In this document: in pieces, positions 34,646-44,213 of the stretch | Numbering within the stretch: the stretch's first letter is position 1 | Layout of the letters: the number at the start of each line of letters is the position of its first letter | Source of the DNA: DASRBN01 sp035294305 | GTDB taxonomy: Bacteria; Chloroflexota; Ktedonobacteria; Ktedonobacterales; Ktedonobacteraceae | Length of the DNA stretch: 64,000 nt | NCBI GenBank assembly: GCA_035294305.1 | Contig: DATGLD010000001.1 | Location: 1-64,000, forward strand | Direction of reading: 5' to 3' | The notes under the pieces: generated by a model | The model's input: the letters and a program-made list of their open reading frames with translations, nothing else | What the model was told of the DNA's origin: nothing | Database searches by the model: none | Position numbers and translations under genes: made by a program

Positions 34646-35903
34646 ACTTCAGGCGGCTCTGAACGTCAAGCGCGGCCAGTTCAGCGCCTACGACGATTCG
34701 TTCAACGACCAGGTGCAGGCGTACCGGCATGCGCTCGAAACGCTGTACCTGAAATACTCATCGGGCTTGCTGCTCGAACAGGCCTTTCCAGAAGATGGTC
34801 CAAGCATGCCGCCGGCCGGGGCGCGACCCAGCATCGAATTTGATCGCTGGCTGGTCAACGCTCCCTACAATTCATATCATGGCCCGCTCTTCCCTTTCGG
34901 GCGCGAATTTGCCAATCACGAACAGGCGCGCCAGTGGGCCGAGTGCATCGAGGGAGTAACGACGCTGGCGGTCGATGGCAGCCAGCTACAGCCCTGGCGC
35001 GATGCCTCAATTCCCGTGGCGCTCATTCAAGTTGGCTTCTTCGCCAATCCTCACGCGCATGGCCGCCCATATATCAAGGATGTGCGCATGGAAGTCCTCG
35101 CGCCGGATGAAATCATGGAAGCGTCCAGAAGCGAGGGCAAAGACCCCGATAGCTATCCCTATTCCGAAATGCAGGTCACGCTGCGCCGCTACAAATTGGA
35201 GGTCGAGACGCTTTGCGAACAAATGGCACATTTTGCCAGCATGCGCCGTCCAGGTGATCCGGCCCATAGTCCCGTCGTCTTTTTTGATGGCTCGCTGGTC
35301 GTCTCCTTCGCGCTGACGATGCCCAGTCCTTACCGCGAGCAGTACATCGCCTCAGCCGTCTCGCTGCTGCAAACCTCAGAGGAGTACCGCATCCCGCTGA
35401 TCGGCTACATCGATACCAGCTATGCGCGTGACATCATCACCATGCTGTTGCGCCTCGACTCCTCTGGACAGCATGCCCGGCCCATGCTGCGCGAAACGAA
35501 AAAAGTCCACGACGCGCTACTCTGGCAGGGGCACATGCGCTGGGGAGACCGCACACCTGCGATGATCTGCGCTCGCGGCGATATCCTCGAAGGCTACGGG
35601 GCATACCGCGAAAGCGTGGCATTTTGCTACCTGCAAACCACTGCTAACCGTCCCCCGGCGCGTTTAGAATTCCCGCGCTGGATGCTCGACGACGGCGTGC
35701 TGGAACCCGTACTGGATGTTGTGCGCGCCGAGGTGATCACGGGCCAGGGCTATCCCTACGCCATTGAAACGGCAGATGCTGTCTCCGTGATCACGATGCA
35801 AGACAGAGCAGAGTTTTACCAGCAATTCCAGGAGTTTATCGGGCGCCAGGGTCTGAAGTTTTCGTTTTCGACGAAGGCGGTGAGCAAGAGCCGGAGAAGA
35901 TGA
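34629..35903 (+). CDS. nurA: NurA-domain nuclease
   Basis: This 424-residue protein has the acidic motifs of NurA, an RNase H-fold 5'-3' nuclease: Asp116 in LAVDGSQ, Asp220 in VVFFDGSL, and Asp262 in GYIDTSYARD, with a C-terminal GYPYAIETADAVSVI segment as in the family. NurA normally works with the HerA translocase in archaeal and some bacterial DNA end resection. Here the gene overlaps the end of the Rad50-like ATPase by 17 bases, implying translational coupling and a joint complex. No HerA or Mre11 gene is in the window. The last residues are basic (KSRRR). Confidence 0.9.
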   Translation: MLHKGKLQAALNVKRGQFSAYDDSFNDQVQAYRHALETLYLKYSSGLLLEQAFPEDGPSMPPAGARPSIEFDRWLVNAPYNSYHGPLFPFGREFANHEQARQWAECIEGVTTLAVDGSQLQPWRDASIPVALIQVGFFANPHAHGRPYIKDVRMEVLAPDEIMEASRSEGKDPDSYPYSEMQVTLRRYKLEVETLCEQMAHFASMRRPGDPAHSPVVFFDGSLVVSFALTMPSPYREQYIASAVSLLQTSEEYRIPLIGYIDTSYARDIITMLLRLDSSGQHARPMLRETKKVHDALLWQGHMRWGDRTPAMICARGDILEGYGAYRESVAFCYLQTTANRPPARLEFPRWMLDDGVLEPVLDVVRAEVITGQGYPYAIETADAVSVITMQDRAEFYQQFQEFIGRQGLKFSFSTKAVSKSRRR

Positions 35904-35931
35904 AAACAACGCGTTTCTGTGTTTTAGACCT

Positions 35932-37842
35932 TTATTCTTCCTGGTGCTTATTAAGCCACTGGTGAATCTTATTTCTGGCCTGGCGCGTCCGGGCAAAAAC
36001 ATAGTACATATAATTATTTATCTCATCATTGATATCTACAGACTTTTGCTTTTTGGAATTCGATTCGTCTTTACCCTCGATATCCTCCTCATTCTTAGTC
36101 TCTTTGGTTTCTTTATCTCTATTCCTGCTAGCTTCCTCTTTTCTATAAAGCCATTGAGGGATTCGACCGTTTTCAATGCTGGCAATGAGAAATTCGGCTA
36201 AATCGGCACTTTTTAACTCGTTGTCCAACCTGCTCTTACTAAGCCATTCAGGGTTCGGCCCTTTTCTTGCGCGAGAAGTGATTATCTCAGTAATGTTCCC
36301 ATTTCTCAACTCGTAGTCTATAGATACAAAGCGGCCCCCAACCTTAGCCCCAAGGTATCTATGTCCAAGGTCAGTATGGATACGGTAAGCGAAGTCCAGT
36401 GGGGTTGCGCCTGTAGGTAGATCAATAATGTGCCCCTTGGGAGTAATCACGTAGATACGATCCTTTAGAATCTTACTTTTTGACCGGTTAGCAGAAGCCT
36501 GCTTTTTTTCTTCGATCACACTTTTGCGCAATTGAGCCAGCTCTTGATCCCAGATTTGTTCTTTCGTCTTCAGCACCCGTGGCGTCTTGCCCTTCCGGTA
36601 TGTTTTGCTCTCTTTATACCGCCAGTGCGCTGAAGCCACGCCATATTCAGCAATCTCGTGCATCTCTTTGGTACGAATTTGAATCTCAACTATTTTGTCT
36701 CCAATTTTTACGGTGGTGTGAAGGGATTGATATTGATTTTCTTTAGGAGTCGCTATCCAATCTCTATACGATTCGCCGTTATAAACATCGGTCTCCGCTG
36801 GCCAGTTATCCAGAATGATCTCCAATACATCATAACAATCCTGCTTACTGTTCACGATGATACGGAAGCCGAGCAGGTCCTTCACTTCCTCAAAAGACAG
36901 GTTTTTGGCCACCATCTTGTTATAGATGCTGTAGATATGTTTTGCCCGGCCCGTAATTGCCGCTTCTATGCCATATTCCTCCAGTTTTTCTCGTAACAGT
37001 GGAATGATATTATTGATATGTGCCTCACGCTGTTCCTTTTTTGCTGCAAGTTGCCTGGCTATTTCTTTGTAGCGCAGCGGGTCAATCAACCGGAAGGACA
37101 TATCTTCTAGATTTGATTTGAGTTGCCATATTCCTATTCTATCGGCAAGCTGTGCATAGATTGCTAAGGTTATTTTTGCCAGTTGTATATGATTGAGGGC
37201 TTCTTGCTTCTCTGAAGGTAAATCCTTCAGCAGTTTAATCAGGTACAGGCGGTCAATAAGCTTAATAATCAGGGCATTCATGTCGGTTGTGGTGGCAAGA
37301 AACATTCTGATGATGTTCTCAATCTGCTTCTCTTTTTTTTGAAAATGAAGGATCGCAGGAGAAGGAAGTTCAGCATCCTCACTACTTACCTCGTCAATGG
37401 CTAAAGCATACATCTTATGCAAGATATCCTGGCGCTCTCTACCTTGCTCGTGATCATTCGGATCTTGAACGATTGGCCAGATACTCCATTCGAGGCGGCC
37501 TAATTGTAGTATCGACTCGACGAGTTCTATTGAAGTGATTTCATTCTTAAACTGTTTCCTCAGAGGATCGATAACTTTTTTCAGGAGAGAGGGAGGTGGA
37601 CAGGCTATAGCCGCCGCAATCGCAACAGGATTTACTCTAAACTCACAAAGTAATTCAGTGACCTCATAGATATATTCGAGATAAGGCTTACCAATTGGAT
37701 GATTGAGATGAGCAAAATGATCTTCTGCAAATGAGCATGCTTTGCTAACGAGGTCGAAGTCCTCTTCAGAGAAATATACTGTTAGTTTCTCCCACAATCT
37801 ATCATTTAACACATGAGTTTTCCCCAAAGCTTCTGTTACCAT
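35932..37842 (-). CDS. RelA/SpoT homologue with degenerate hydrolase domain
   Basis: This is a 636-residue long RSH-like protein. The N-terminal hydrolase region (about 30-200) aligns, but the HD metal motif is lost (IAAAIACPPPS where ALLHDVVED is expected). The synthetase domain keeps GRAKHIYSIYNKM (about 300), KDLLGFRII, WIATPKENQYQSLHTTV and EIQIRTKEMHEIAEYG. A TGS domain follows (DRIYVITPKGHIIDLPTGATPLDFAY), then a charged lysine/glutamate tail in place of the ACT domain. It probably makes but cannot degrade (p)ppGpp (inference). Codon use is clearly more AT-rich than neighbouring genes, suggesting transfer. GGGAG is upstream of the ATG, and a 57-codon ORF overlaps the start. Confidence 0.88.
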   Translation of the reverse strand: MVTEALGKTHVLNDRLWEKLTVYFSEEDFDLVSKACSFAEDHFAHLNHPIGKPYLEYIYEVTELLCEFRVNPVAIAAAIACPPPSLLKKVIDPLRKQFKNEITSIELVESILQLGRLEWSIWPIVQDPNDHEQGRERQDILHKMYALAIDEVSSEDAELPSPAILHFQKKEKQIENIIRMFLATTTDMNALIIKLIDRLYLIKLLKDLPSEKQEALNHIQLAKITLAIYAQLADRIGIWQLKSNLEDMSFRLIDPLRYKEIARQLAAKKEQREAHINNIIPLLREKLEEYGIEAAITGRAKHIYSIYNKMVAKNLSFEEVKDLLGFRIIVNSKQDCYDVLEIILDNWPAETDVYNGESYRDWIATPKENQYQSLHTTVKIGDKIVEIQIRTKEMHEIAEYGVASAHWRYKESKTYRKGKTPRVLKTKEQIWDQELAQLRKSVIEEKKQASANRSKSKILKDRIYVITPKGHIIDLPTGATPLDFAYRIHTDLGHRYLGAKVGGRFVSIDYELRNGNITEIITSRARKGPNPEWLSKSRLDNELKSADLAEFLIASIENGRIPQWLYRKEEASRNRDKETKETKNEEDIEGKDESNSKKQKSVDINDEINNYMYYVFARTRQARNKIHQWLNKHQEE

Positions 37843-38009
37843 TGTACTCTCCCACCAAGAATACTCTCTATCGAAATGGATCGTTTCATTAAGTCATCGA
37901 AGTGCTGCTCAAGGCCCCTGAACAGAGGTCCGCCCTCCCGTGTAATTTGCAGCATCTTCTCATTTTCATCGTTCTTCGGAGCTCCGGCGGCAAAAGAACT
38001 GACAAACAT
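37836..38009 (-). CDS. Candidate 57-residue ORF overlapping the RelA/SpoT-like start
   Basis: This minus-strand ORF starts at the ATG at 38009 and ends TGG-TAA inside ATGGTAA, the first bases of the RSH-like gene, an overlap typical of coupled genes. The product begins MFVSSFAAGAPKND and contains an amphipathic stretch GGPLFRGLEQHFDDLMKRSI. No clear Shine-Dalgarno is upstream, and no family is recognised. It could be a leader ORF controlling the synthetase or a small regulator. Apart from this, the 392-base region 37843-38234 is AT-rich and shows no other gene. Confidence 0.4.
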   Translation of the reverse strand: MFVSSFAAGAPKNDENEKMLQITREGGPLFRGLEQHFDDLMKRSISIESILGGRVQW

Positions 38010-38234
38010 GACGTTGTCGAACTAACGGTGTTAAAATGATACGATTACCTTTAAAGAGTAACGAAATAGAACCGAAATGATAAAATTTATCAGATTATTT
38101 CCTATTCCATCATGGCCATCGCTTGCAGTAAAGTGGACGAATATTACATTAAACCAAATTTCTTTCTCCTCCCCCCATATGATATACTTACCTTAACGCA
38201 ACGCTTAGTAGCTAGTTTACCCTGGAAAGTTTTT

Positions 38235-38894
38235 ATGTCTCGTTCGATCAAACAGACGCTCACCTGCCCGTGCGGGCAGGTTTTCGAGAGCGCGATTTAT
38301 GATTATGTCAATATTGCGCAAGACCCGCAACTGCAATATACCGTTCTGGCAGGGCTTTTGAATGTCTCGACATGTCCATCCTGCGGGCGTCGCGCTGCCA
38401 TCGCTCGCCCTTTCATTTACTCGGACCCGGCCCATAAGCTGCTCGCGTATGTGCATCCGCGCAGCGATGCGCCCGAAGAGGCGCGACTCATGATCCTGGA
38501 GCGGCTGCGCGATACCTACGTCAATATCGTCGGTGAGGCCGAAGAACATCTCAATGAGGAAGCCGGCGGCGATATCAGCAGCATCGAGCCTACTGGCCAC
38601 GCTACCCGAGCAATGGAAACCCCGCCCTTACAGGTCGTTTTTGGTGTCGATCAGCTACAGGAACTTATCAATGCCGTGCTGAGCCAGGATGAGCGCCTGG
38701 GCAAAATCGCCTTAAGCACCCACAGCCATGACGAGGCCGAACGCGCGCAACTACATACCATTGCCCGCAAGCTGGCCTCCGAAATGCAGTGCCAGATCGA
38801 GGTGGAAGACCTCTCAGACGAATATACTGTCTGGCTTTTCGGCTCCCGCCGCCAGATCGGTGCCATCATGCGCGAACTGGCCGCGCGCACTTAG
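38235..38894 (+). CDS. CpXC domain protein
   Basis: This 219-residue protein begins with a CpXC zinc-binding domain: TCPCGQVFES, YVNIAQDPQL, GLLNVSTCPSCGRRAAIARPF, two CxC/CxxC pairs that likely bind zinc. The C-terminal half is an unassigned alpha/beta region. The family is common in Bacteria, and its role is unknown. The ATG at 38235 starts the conserved region; a frame to 38112 reads AT-rich intergenic DNA. Nineteen bases separate it from mogA. Confidence 0.85.
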   Translation: MSRSIKQTLTCPCGQVFESAIYDYVNIAQDPQLQYTVLAGLLNVSTCPSCGRRAAIARPFIYSDPAHKLLAYVHPRSDAPEEARLMILERLRDTYVNIVGEAEEHLNEEAGGDISSIEPTGHATRAMETPPLQVVFGVDQLQELINAVLSQDERLGKIALSTHSHDEAERAQLHTIARKLASEMQCQIEVEDLSDEYTVWLFGSRRQIGAIMRELAART

Positions 38895-38913
38895 AAACAG
38901 GCAGGCGCATATC

Positions 38914-39399
38914 ATGATCACCATCGGAGTTCTCACTATCAGCGATAGCGGCGCAATTGGCGCCCGCGTCGATACCAGCGGGGAAAATATTCGGGCGCTG
39001 GTCGCGCAGTTGCCGGAAGCCGTCATCAGCGCGGGTGCCATCATACCTGATGAGCGTGAGCAGATCGAGGCTACGTTGATCGAGTGGTGCGATGAGAAGC
39101 ATCTCAACCTGATCATTACCACCGGCGGAACCGGCCTCGCGCCACGCGATGTCACCCCAGAAGCGACAAAAGCCGTTATCGACCGCGAGGCGCCAGGTAT
39201 CGCAGAGGCCATGCGCGCCACCAGCCTGCAACATACTCCTTTTGGCATGCTCTCGCGTGGAGTCGCGGGCACACGTGGCCGCTCGCTGATCATCAATCTC
39301 CCCGGCAGCCCTAAAGCGGTGAAAGAGTGCCTCGAATATATCCTGCCCGTTCTGCCGCATGCCGTGAATTTGCTGGCCGATGGGCCGAGGGAACACTGA
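38914..39399 (+). CDS. mogA: Molybdopterin adenylyltransferase-type protein (MogA/MoaB)
   Basis: This 161-residue protein has the MoCF-binding fold: IGVLTISDSGAIGARVDTSG at the start, ITTGGTGLAPRDVTPEAT at about 69-86, RGVAGTRGRSLIINLPGSPKAVKE near the C-terminus. It activates molybdopterin by adenylation during molybdenum cofactor synthesis. The orphan CoxL-type enzyme 12 kb downstream would need this cofactor. It sits 19 bases after the CpXC gene and two bases before a WD40 gene. Confidence 0.9.
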   Translation: MITIGVLTISDSGAIGARVDTSGENIRALVAQLPEAVISAGAIIPDEREQIEATLIEWCDEKHLNLIITTGGTGLAPRDVTPEATKAVIDREAPGIAEAMRATSLQHTPFGMLSRGVAGTRGRSLIINLPGSPKAVKECLEYILPVLPHAVNLLADGPREH

Positions 39400-39401
39400 A
39401 T

Positions 39402-40307
39402 TTGTCCAATAACTATCCCACGGCTCCTTTCGCCTATGCGGGCCATACTGATTACGTTTTTGCCGTTGCCTGGTCACCTGATGGCGCGTCTATCGCCTCC
39501 GCTTCGCGGGACACTACTGTGCGCATCTGGAATGCCACAACGGGCGAGGATAGATATGTGTACCGGGGGCATACGCGCCACCTGCTTTCGGTCGCGTGGT
39601 CGCCTGATGGCCACTACCTGGCTTCCGGCGATACGGATGGAGGCATTCATGTATGGGAAGCTCTTACAGGCCGCGCTATTCTCACTTATCGCGGCCATAC
39701 GCGTTTTGTGAGAAGCATTGCGTGGTCGCCTGATGGCAAGTACATCGCTTCGGGAGGCGACTTCGGCGATAGTACGACACAGGTCTGGGAAGCTCTCACC
39801 GGTAGCACGATCTATACCTGCAAAGAGCGGTACAGGGTGTTTGCCGTCGCGTGGTCGTCTGATGGCAGCAGGGTCGCTTCCGCCAGCTTTGATGGCAGAG
39901 TGCAAATCTGGGATGCGTTCACGGGTGGCAATCTCCTTCATTATAAAGGCCATGCTATGCCCGTCTATGCCATGGGCTGGTCCCCTGACGGAAGATATAT
40001 CGCCTCGGCGGGACAGGATACGACTGTGCGCACCTGGTCGGCAGCAACAGGAGATCATCTTTGTATTTACGAGGGCCACACGCATCCGGTTAAGGCCCTG
40101 TCATGGTCGCCCGATAGCCGGTATGTTGTATCTGGTGGCGATGATGCGACGATTCAGATCTGGGATGCCACTACGGGAAAAGCCGTTGTCGAATACGGTG
40201 GGTATCCCAAATGGATTCGTACCGTAGCATGGTCGCCTGATGGACGATGTATTGCCTTCGCGTACGATCAGATGGTGCGAATTATGGAAGCAGGTGTTCA
40301 TCAGTAA
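39402..40307 (+). CDS. Seven-bladed WD40 repeat protein
   Basis: This protein of about 301 residues consists almost entirely of seven WD40 blades, each with GHxxxVxxVAWSPDGxxIASxxxDxTVxIW-like sequence, enough for one closed beta-propeller and nothing else. It has no signal peptide, so it is likely a cytoplasmic scaffold. The TTG at 39402 follows GAGGGAA and is two bases after the mogA stop; an ATG at 39327 would overlap mogA by 73 bases. The fourth blade is less regular (KERYRV in place of the GH dipeptide). Partner unknown. Confidence 0.88.
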   Translation: MSNNYPTAPFAYAGHTDYVFAVAWSPDGASIASASRDTTVRIWNATTGEDRYVYRGHTRHLLSVAWSPDGHYLASGDTDGGIHVWEALTGRAILTYRGHTRFVRSIAWSPDGKYIASGGDFGDSTTQVWEALTGSTIYTCKERYRVFAVAWSSDGSRVASASFDGRVQIWDAFTGGNLLHYKGHAMPVYAMGWSPDGRYIASAGQDTTVRTWSAATGDHLCIYEGHTHPVKALSWSPDSRYVVSGGDDATIQIWDATTGKAVVEYGGYPKWIRTVAWSPDGRCIAFAYDQMVRIMEAGVHQ

Positions 40308-40418
40308 CTCTTTTGGGGGAATCCACCAAATGCCCTCCAGGGGCCTGCTCCACTCCTGCTATCACCTTAAAAAGTGCCAGGGAGAGAGTTGTGATTGCTC
40401 TCTATGGAGTTATACCGG

Positions 40419-43400
40419 TTAGCCGCCGTTATTCCTCAGCGGCAACGAAAAAAAGAATGTATTCCCCTCGCCTGGCTGGCTTTCCACCCACATGCGGCCA
40501 CCCTGCCGCACGATGATTTCGTGAGCGATATAAAGTCCCAGACCCAGGCCCTCAACCTGCTCTTCGTTGTCATTGGAAGCACGGTAGAAACGTTCAAAAA
40601 TGTGGGCCCGGTCCTGCTGGCGAATGCCTCGCCCTTCATCTTTTACCGAGACGATAGCCTCACCATCCTGCCGCTCCACTCGTACCACGACCGGCCGGCC
40701 ACTGGGACTATACTGGATAGCATTGCTGACCAGGTTGTTCAATACCCGCTCCAGATGGCCTGCATCCCAGTTGCCAGTGATGGGCTCCTCGCCTGCTTCA
40801 AGTCTCAACAGATGATCATCTTTGTACTCTTCAAGTACCTGGCGTACCAGCGCCACGATATCGACATTTTCCTGTTTGTGTAGCTCAAACATATTAGCGC
40901 CGATGCGCGTGCTATCTACCACCTCATCAATAAAGCGGGAAAGGCGATGCACCTGGTGAATGATGCTATCCAGAATACGGGCCAGGTCTTCGTGTTCTTG
41001 CCCTGTTTCCTCGCGCTTTATAAAGCGTTCGAGCATTTGCGTATTTTCCAGGATCGAGGTGAGTGGAGAATGCAATTCATGACTGGCAAGCGAGAAAAAT
41101 TCGTCCTTCAGCCTGTTTAACTGCTCCATTTCCTCGCGCGCTTTTACCTGTGCGGTTATTTCAACCATCGAGATAAGCACGAATTCAACAACACTTTCCT
41201 GCCGTGTATTCAAGAGAGGTATGAGATTGTAGAACCACATGGTTTCCTGTTCGTCCTGCGAGAACTTCAGGCGAACCTCGGGCAAATTTAGCGGTGCGCG
41301 GCTCTCAAGCACTGTTTGGAAAAGTTTCTCTGTATCCTGACTTGCAGGCAGGACAGTCAGTTCGCTCCATTTGCGGCCTATCAGTTCATCTCGATTGAGT
41401 TGACGCACCTGAGAGACGATATCGAGGTAACGCGGGCTTGCCATAAGCAGTCTGGCCGATTGCGCGCTATAGAGGGCCAGCGGCACCATATCGACGCTGT
41501 CAAAGATGCGTTTCAATCGCTGAAGCTCTTCTTCAGCTTCACTAGCATGTTGCTGCGTCTGGTCGGCCGCGTAGATAATCACGCCGGTCACGCGACCGAT
41601 GGCATCATGCGAGGGCACAACGGTAAAAGCGAAGTAATTTTGGGTATATTCATTTTGCCCCGGTCCTTTCGGCAGGTGAACCAGCGTGCGGGATGTAGTG
41701 CGAACTATATCCAGCTGGTAGGCTTCGCGCGCCAGGTGCATAATCGGTATCTCGAACTCCCTAAAGAATCCGGCGACTTCTTCCAGTGAGCGCCCCTGCG
41801 TTGGTAGGCCTCGCTCCTCAAGCAGGTTCTCGAAGCCAGGACTGAGGGCTTCGACGACCAGATTCGGCCCACGCAGGACAAGTATATAGAAAGGAGCGAG
41901 TTCGACCATTTCCCCAAGGCGCAGGCGCTCGCTTTCAAGCATACTGGCCATTTCTTGCAGTTCGTTTGTGCGCGCCCGCAGCTCATCATTCGTCGTTTCC
42001 AGTTCCTCGTTGGTGGCCTGCAATTCTTCATTGCTGGTCTCCAGTTCCTCGTTGGTGGCCTGCAATTCTTCATTGGTGGTTTCAAACTCTTCGATGGTCG
42101 CCTGCAGCTCCTCCTGCGTCAACATCAGTTCTTCGTTAGCGACCTGCAGCTCCTCATTGGAATCCAAGAGTTCTTTGTTTACATCATTCAGGCGCTTATT
42201 GACGGTGCTGATCTCGTTCATGAGCTTATTCTGCTCGACATGAGCGGCCTCTAACTGCCGTCGAATCTGCACCTCTTCTGTGACATCGCTCACGCTGATA
42301 GCTGCCAGGTCCTGCGAGTTGGTATCCATGCGCATCAGTGCTATAGAAAGCGAAACGAAGCGTCCATTGCCGCCCAGCGCATTATCGAGACCAATTTCGT
42401 TCAGCGTGATGGTATTGCGCTCGCGAAAGACGGTGTCAATCGCCGTGCGTACCTCTAGATAGGGTATACCGTGCACGGAATGCAAAAAATCCTGTTTATT
42501 CGTGCTATCACGCAATCCCAGCAGCCTGCGGGCCGCGTTATTGACCGATAGCACGTGGTAAGAGCGATCAATCACTACCACGCCGATAGGGAGAAAGCGC
42601 AGCAGCAACTCATTGAAACGGCGCATCTGTCCCAATTCAGCAGTAGAATGGGTAATCTCCTGATCAATGTTCTTTTTACCCGCCGCGGGAAGATTGCTAG
42701 CGGCAGAATGTGATTCTACAGGCCGCACGTTGAGTTCCGGTAAACCGGGGCGGCGAGCCATTGGTACAAGGCTGCCCGTGCGGCGATATACCTTCCAATG
42801 CTTGTTGACCAGTTCGAAATAGGATGAAGTGGGACGAACTGTCTCAGCCTTGCCCAGGAAGAGATAGCCGCCGGGAATGAGCGAGAAAGCGAACTGGTTG
42901 AGGACATATTCCTGCAATTCAGGTGTGAAATAAATCAGGACGTTGCGGCACAGGACCATATCGATGCGTGGGAATGGAGCGCTACGGCTCAGGTCTTGTT
43001 GCCCAAATATCACCATTTGCCGCAGTGTCTTGGAGATGCGGTATCCCTGATCAAAGCGCTCGAAGAAACGCTCGCGATACTCGGCAGGAACAGTTTTGAG
43101 CAGGGTTTCGGAATACATGCCGCGGCGAGCAAAGTTAATGGCGGCCTCATCCAGGTCGGTGGCAAATATCTTCACGCTCCACTCGGGCAGTTCCGCTCCC
43201 AGCTGATCTGTCAATAACATGGCCAAGGAGTATGGCTCCTCGCCCGAGGCGCACCCGGCCGCCCATAAACGCAGCACGCGGTCCCGCTCGCGCGCCTGCA
43301 TAATGATGGGGGGAAGGATCTCATTCCTGATGTAGATGAATGCCTCGGGGTCGCGGAAGAACTGCGTGACGTTGATCAGAAACGATTTTACCAGCTCTCC

Positions 43401-44213
43401 TACTTCCTCCGGGTGGGACTCAAGGTAATCTGCATAATCGCGCATTGTCTGGCAATGTGTTCCTGTCATGCGGCGTCCAATACGCCGCAGAATGGTGGTG
43501 GTTTTGTAGAGGCGAAAGTCGATGTTGGCCTGGTGACTGACACGTTCGAGGATCGTACGCAGCATATCCTCGGTTTTACCCTCGATACGAGGAAGTTCGA
43601 CGTCGGTGAGCAGATCGTAGAGCAGAGGGCCGATTTGTTCTACATCGACCTCAAAGTCTATTACGGCCGGTGGTAAAGCCAGCGGCATCGAGGGATAGCG
43701 CGCCGTTTGAGGGTCTTGCACGATAACAGTTCCGCCTGCCTCTTTCACATCGATGGCCCCACTGGCGCCATCGGAACCTATACCCGTGAGGATAACCGCG
43801 ATCAAGTGGTCGCCATAGGCCTGTGCCGCGCTCGAAAGCAGCATATCGACTGATGGCCTGGGGCGCGAACGTTTCGTGCTATCCTCCTGCACTATGACCT
43901 CGCCGTTCTGGACAGAAACCATCCGATTCGATGGAACGACATAGATCTTTCCGGCTTCAAGGTGATTACTCGTACTTACTAACTCGACCGGAAGAGATGT
44001 GCGCCTGCGTAAAATAGCGTCCAGGGAACTGGGACGATTAGGATCGAGGTGCTGGGCCAGGACAATGGGAGCCGGGAAATCCAGAGGCAGGTTACCAATA
44101 AGAATCGAAAGCGCTTCAATTCCGCCAGCAGACGAGCCAATGACAACCAGGTCACCAGGATTTTTGTTCGAAGTTTCATCTTCTCCTGTGGGACTTAGCT
44201 CAACTCTGCTCAT
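40419..44213 (-). CDS. CheB-CheR-PAS-histidine kinase fusion
   Basis: This is a 1264-residue multidomain signalling protein. An N-terminal CheB methylesterase has Ser28 (IGSSAGG), His55 (LAQHLDP) and Asp148 (GIGSDGASG). A CheR methyltransferase (about 215-490) has WAAGCASGEEPYSLAM and CRNVLIYF. PAS segments follow, with between them a long coiled coil built of NEELQATNEELETSNEEL-like repeats (about 680-755). The C-terminal histidine kinase has the phosphoacceptor His in LASHELHSPLT (about 1041) and ATP-binding NNLVSNAIQYSP, DEGRGI and GLGLGLYIAHEI. No receiver domain or chemoreceptor is encoded nearby, so it likely serves a non-motility pathway. AGGAGGAGGG precedes the ATG. Confidence 0.95.
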   Translation of the reverse strand: MSRVELSPTGEDETSNKNPGDLVVIGSSAGGIEALSILIGNLPLDFPAPIVLAQHLDPNRPSSLDAILRRRTSLPVELVSTSNHLEAGKIYVVPSNRMVSVQNGEVIVQEDSTKRSRPRPSVDMLLSSAAQAYGDHLIAVILTGIGSDGASGAIDVKEAGGTVIVQDPQTARYPSMPLALPPAVIDFEVDVEQIGPLLYDLLTDVELPRIEGKTEDMLRTILERVSHQANIDFRLYKTTTILRRIGRRMTGTHCQTMRDYADYLESHPEEVGELVKSFLINVTQFFRDPEAFIYIRNEILPPIIMQARERDRVLRLWAAGCASGEEPYSLAMLLTDQLGAELPEWSVKIFATDLDEAAINFARRGMYSETLLKTVPAEYRERFFERFDQGYRISKTLRQMVIFGQQDLSRSAPFPRIDMVLCRNVLIYFTPELQEYVLNQFAFSLIPGGYLFLGKAETVRPTSSYFELVNKHWKVYRRTGSLVPMARRPGLPELNVRPVESHSAASNLPAAGKKNIDQEITHSTAELGQMRRFNELLLRFLPIGVVVIDRSYHVLSVNNAARRLLGLRDSTNKQDFLHSVHGIPYLEVRTAIDTVFRERNTITLNEIGLDNALGGNGRFVSLSIALMRMDTNSQDLAAISVSDVTEEVQIRRQLEAAHVEQNKLMNEISTVNKRLNDVNKELLDSNEELQVANEELMLTQEELQATIEEFETTNEELQATNEELETSNEELQATNEELETTNDELRARTNELQEMASMLESERLRLGEMVELAPFYILVLRGPNLVVEALSPGFENLLEERGLPTQGRSLEEVAGFFREFEIPIMHLAREAYQLDIVRTTSRTLVHLPKGPGQNEYTQNYFAFTVVPSHDAIGRVTGVIIYAADQTQQHASEAEEELQRLKRIFDSVDMVPLALYSAQSARLLMASPRYLDIVSQVRQLNRDELIGRKWSELTVLPASQDTEKLFQTVLESRAPLNLPEVRLKFSQDEQETMWFYNLIPLLNTRQESVVEFVLISMVEITAQVKAREEMEQLNRLKDEFFSLASHELHSPLTSILENTQMLERFIKREETGQEHEDLARILDSIIHQVHRLSRFIDEVVDSTRIGANMFELHKQENVDIVALVRQVLEEYKDDHLLRLEAGEEPITGNWDAGHLERVLNNLVSNAIQYSPSGRPVVVRVERQDGEAIVSVKDEGRGIRQQDRAHIFERFYRASNDNEEQVEGLGLGLYIAHEIIVRQGGRMWVESQPGEGNTFFFSLPLRNNGG

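Noticed and set aside
31517..35903. Complete known defence system (for example a HerA-based or SbcCD complex)
   Set aside because: No HerA, SIR2, Mre11 or other effector gene was found on either side; only the two-gene unit can be supported.
39420..40290. Direct DNA repeats of about 125 bases
   Set aside because: They are WD40 blades in a coding sequence, diverged at the DNA level.
41995..42120. Tandem repeat or CRISPR-like array
   Set aside because: The regular spacing comes from heptad-like NEELQATNEELET codons in the coiled coil of the kinase fusion. There are no spacers.
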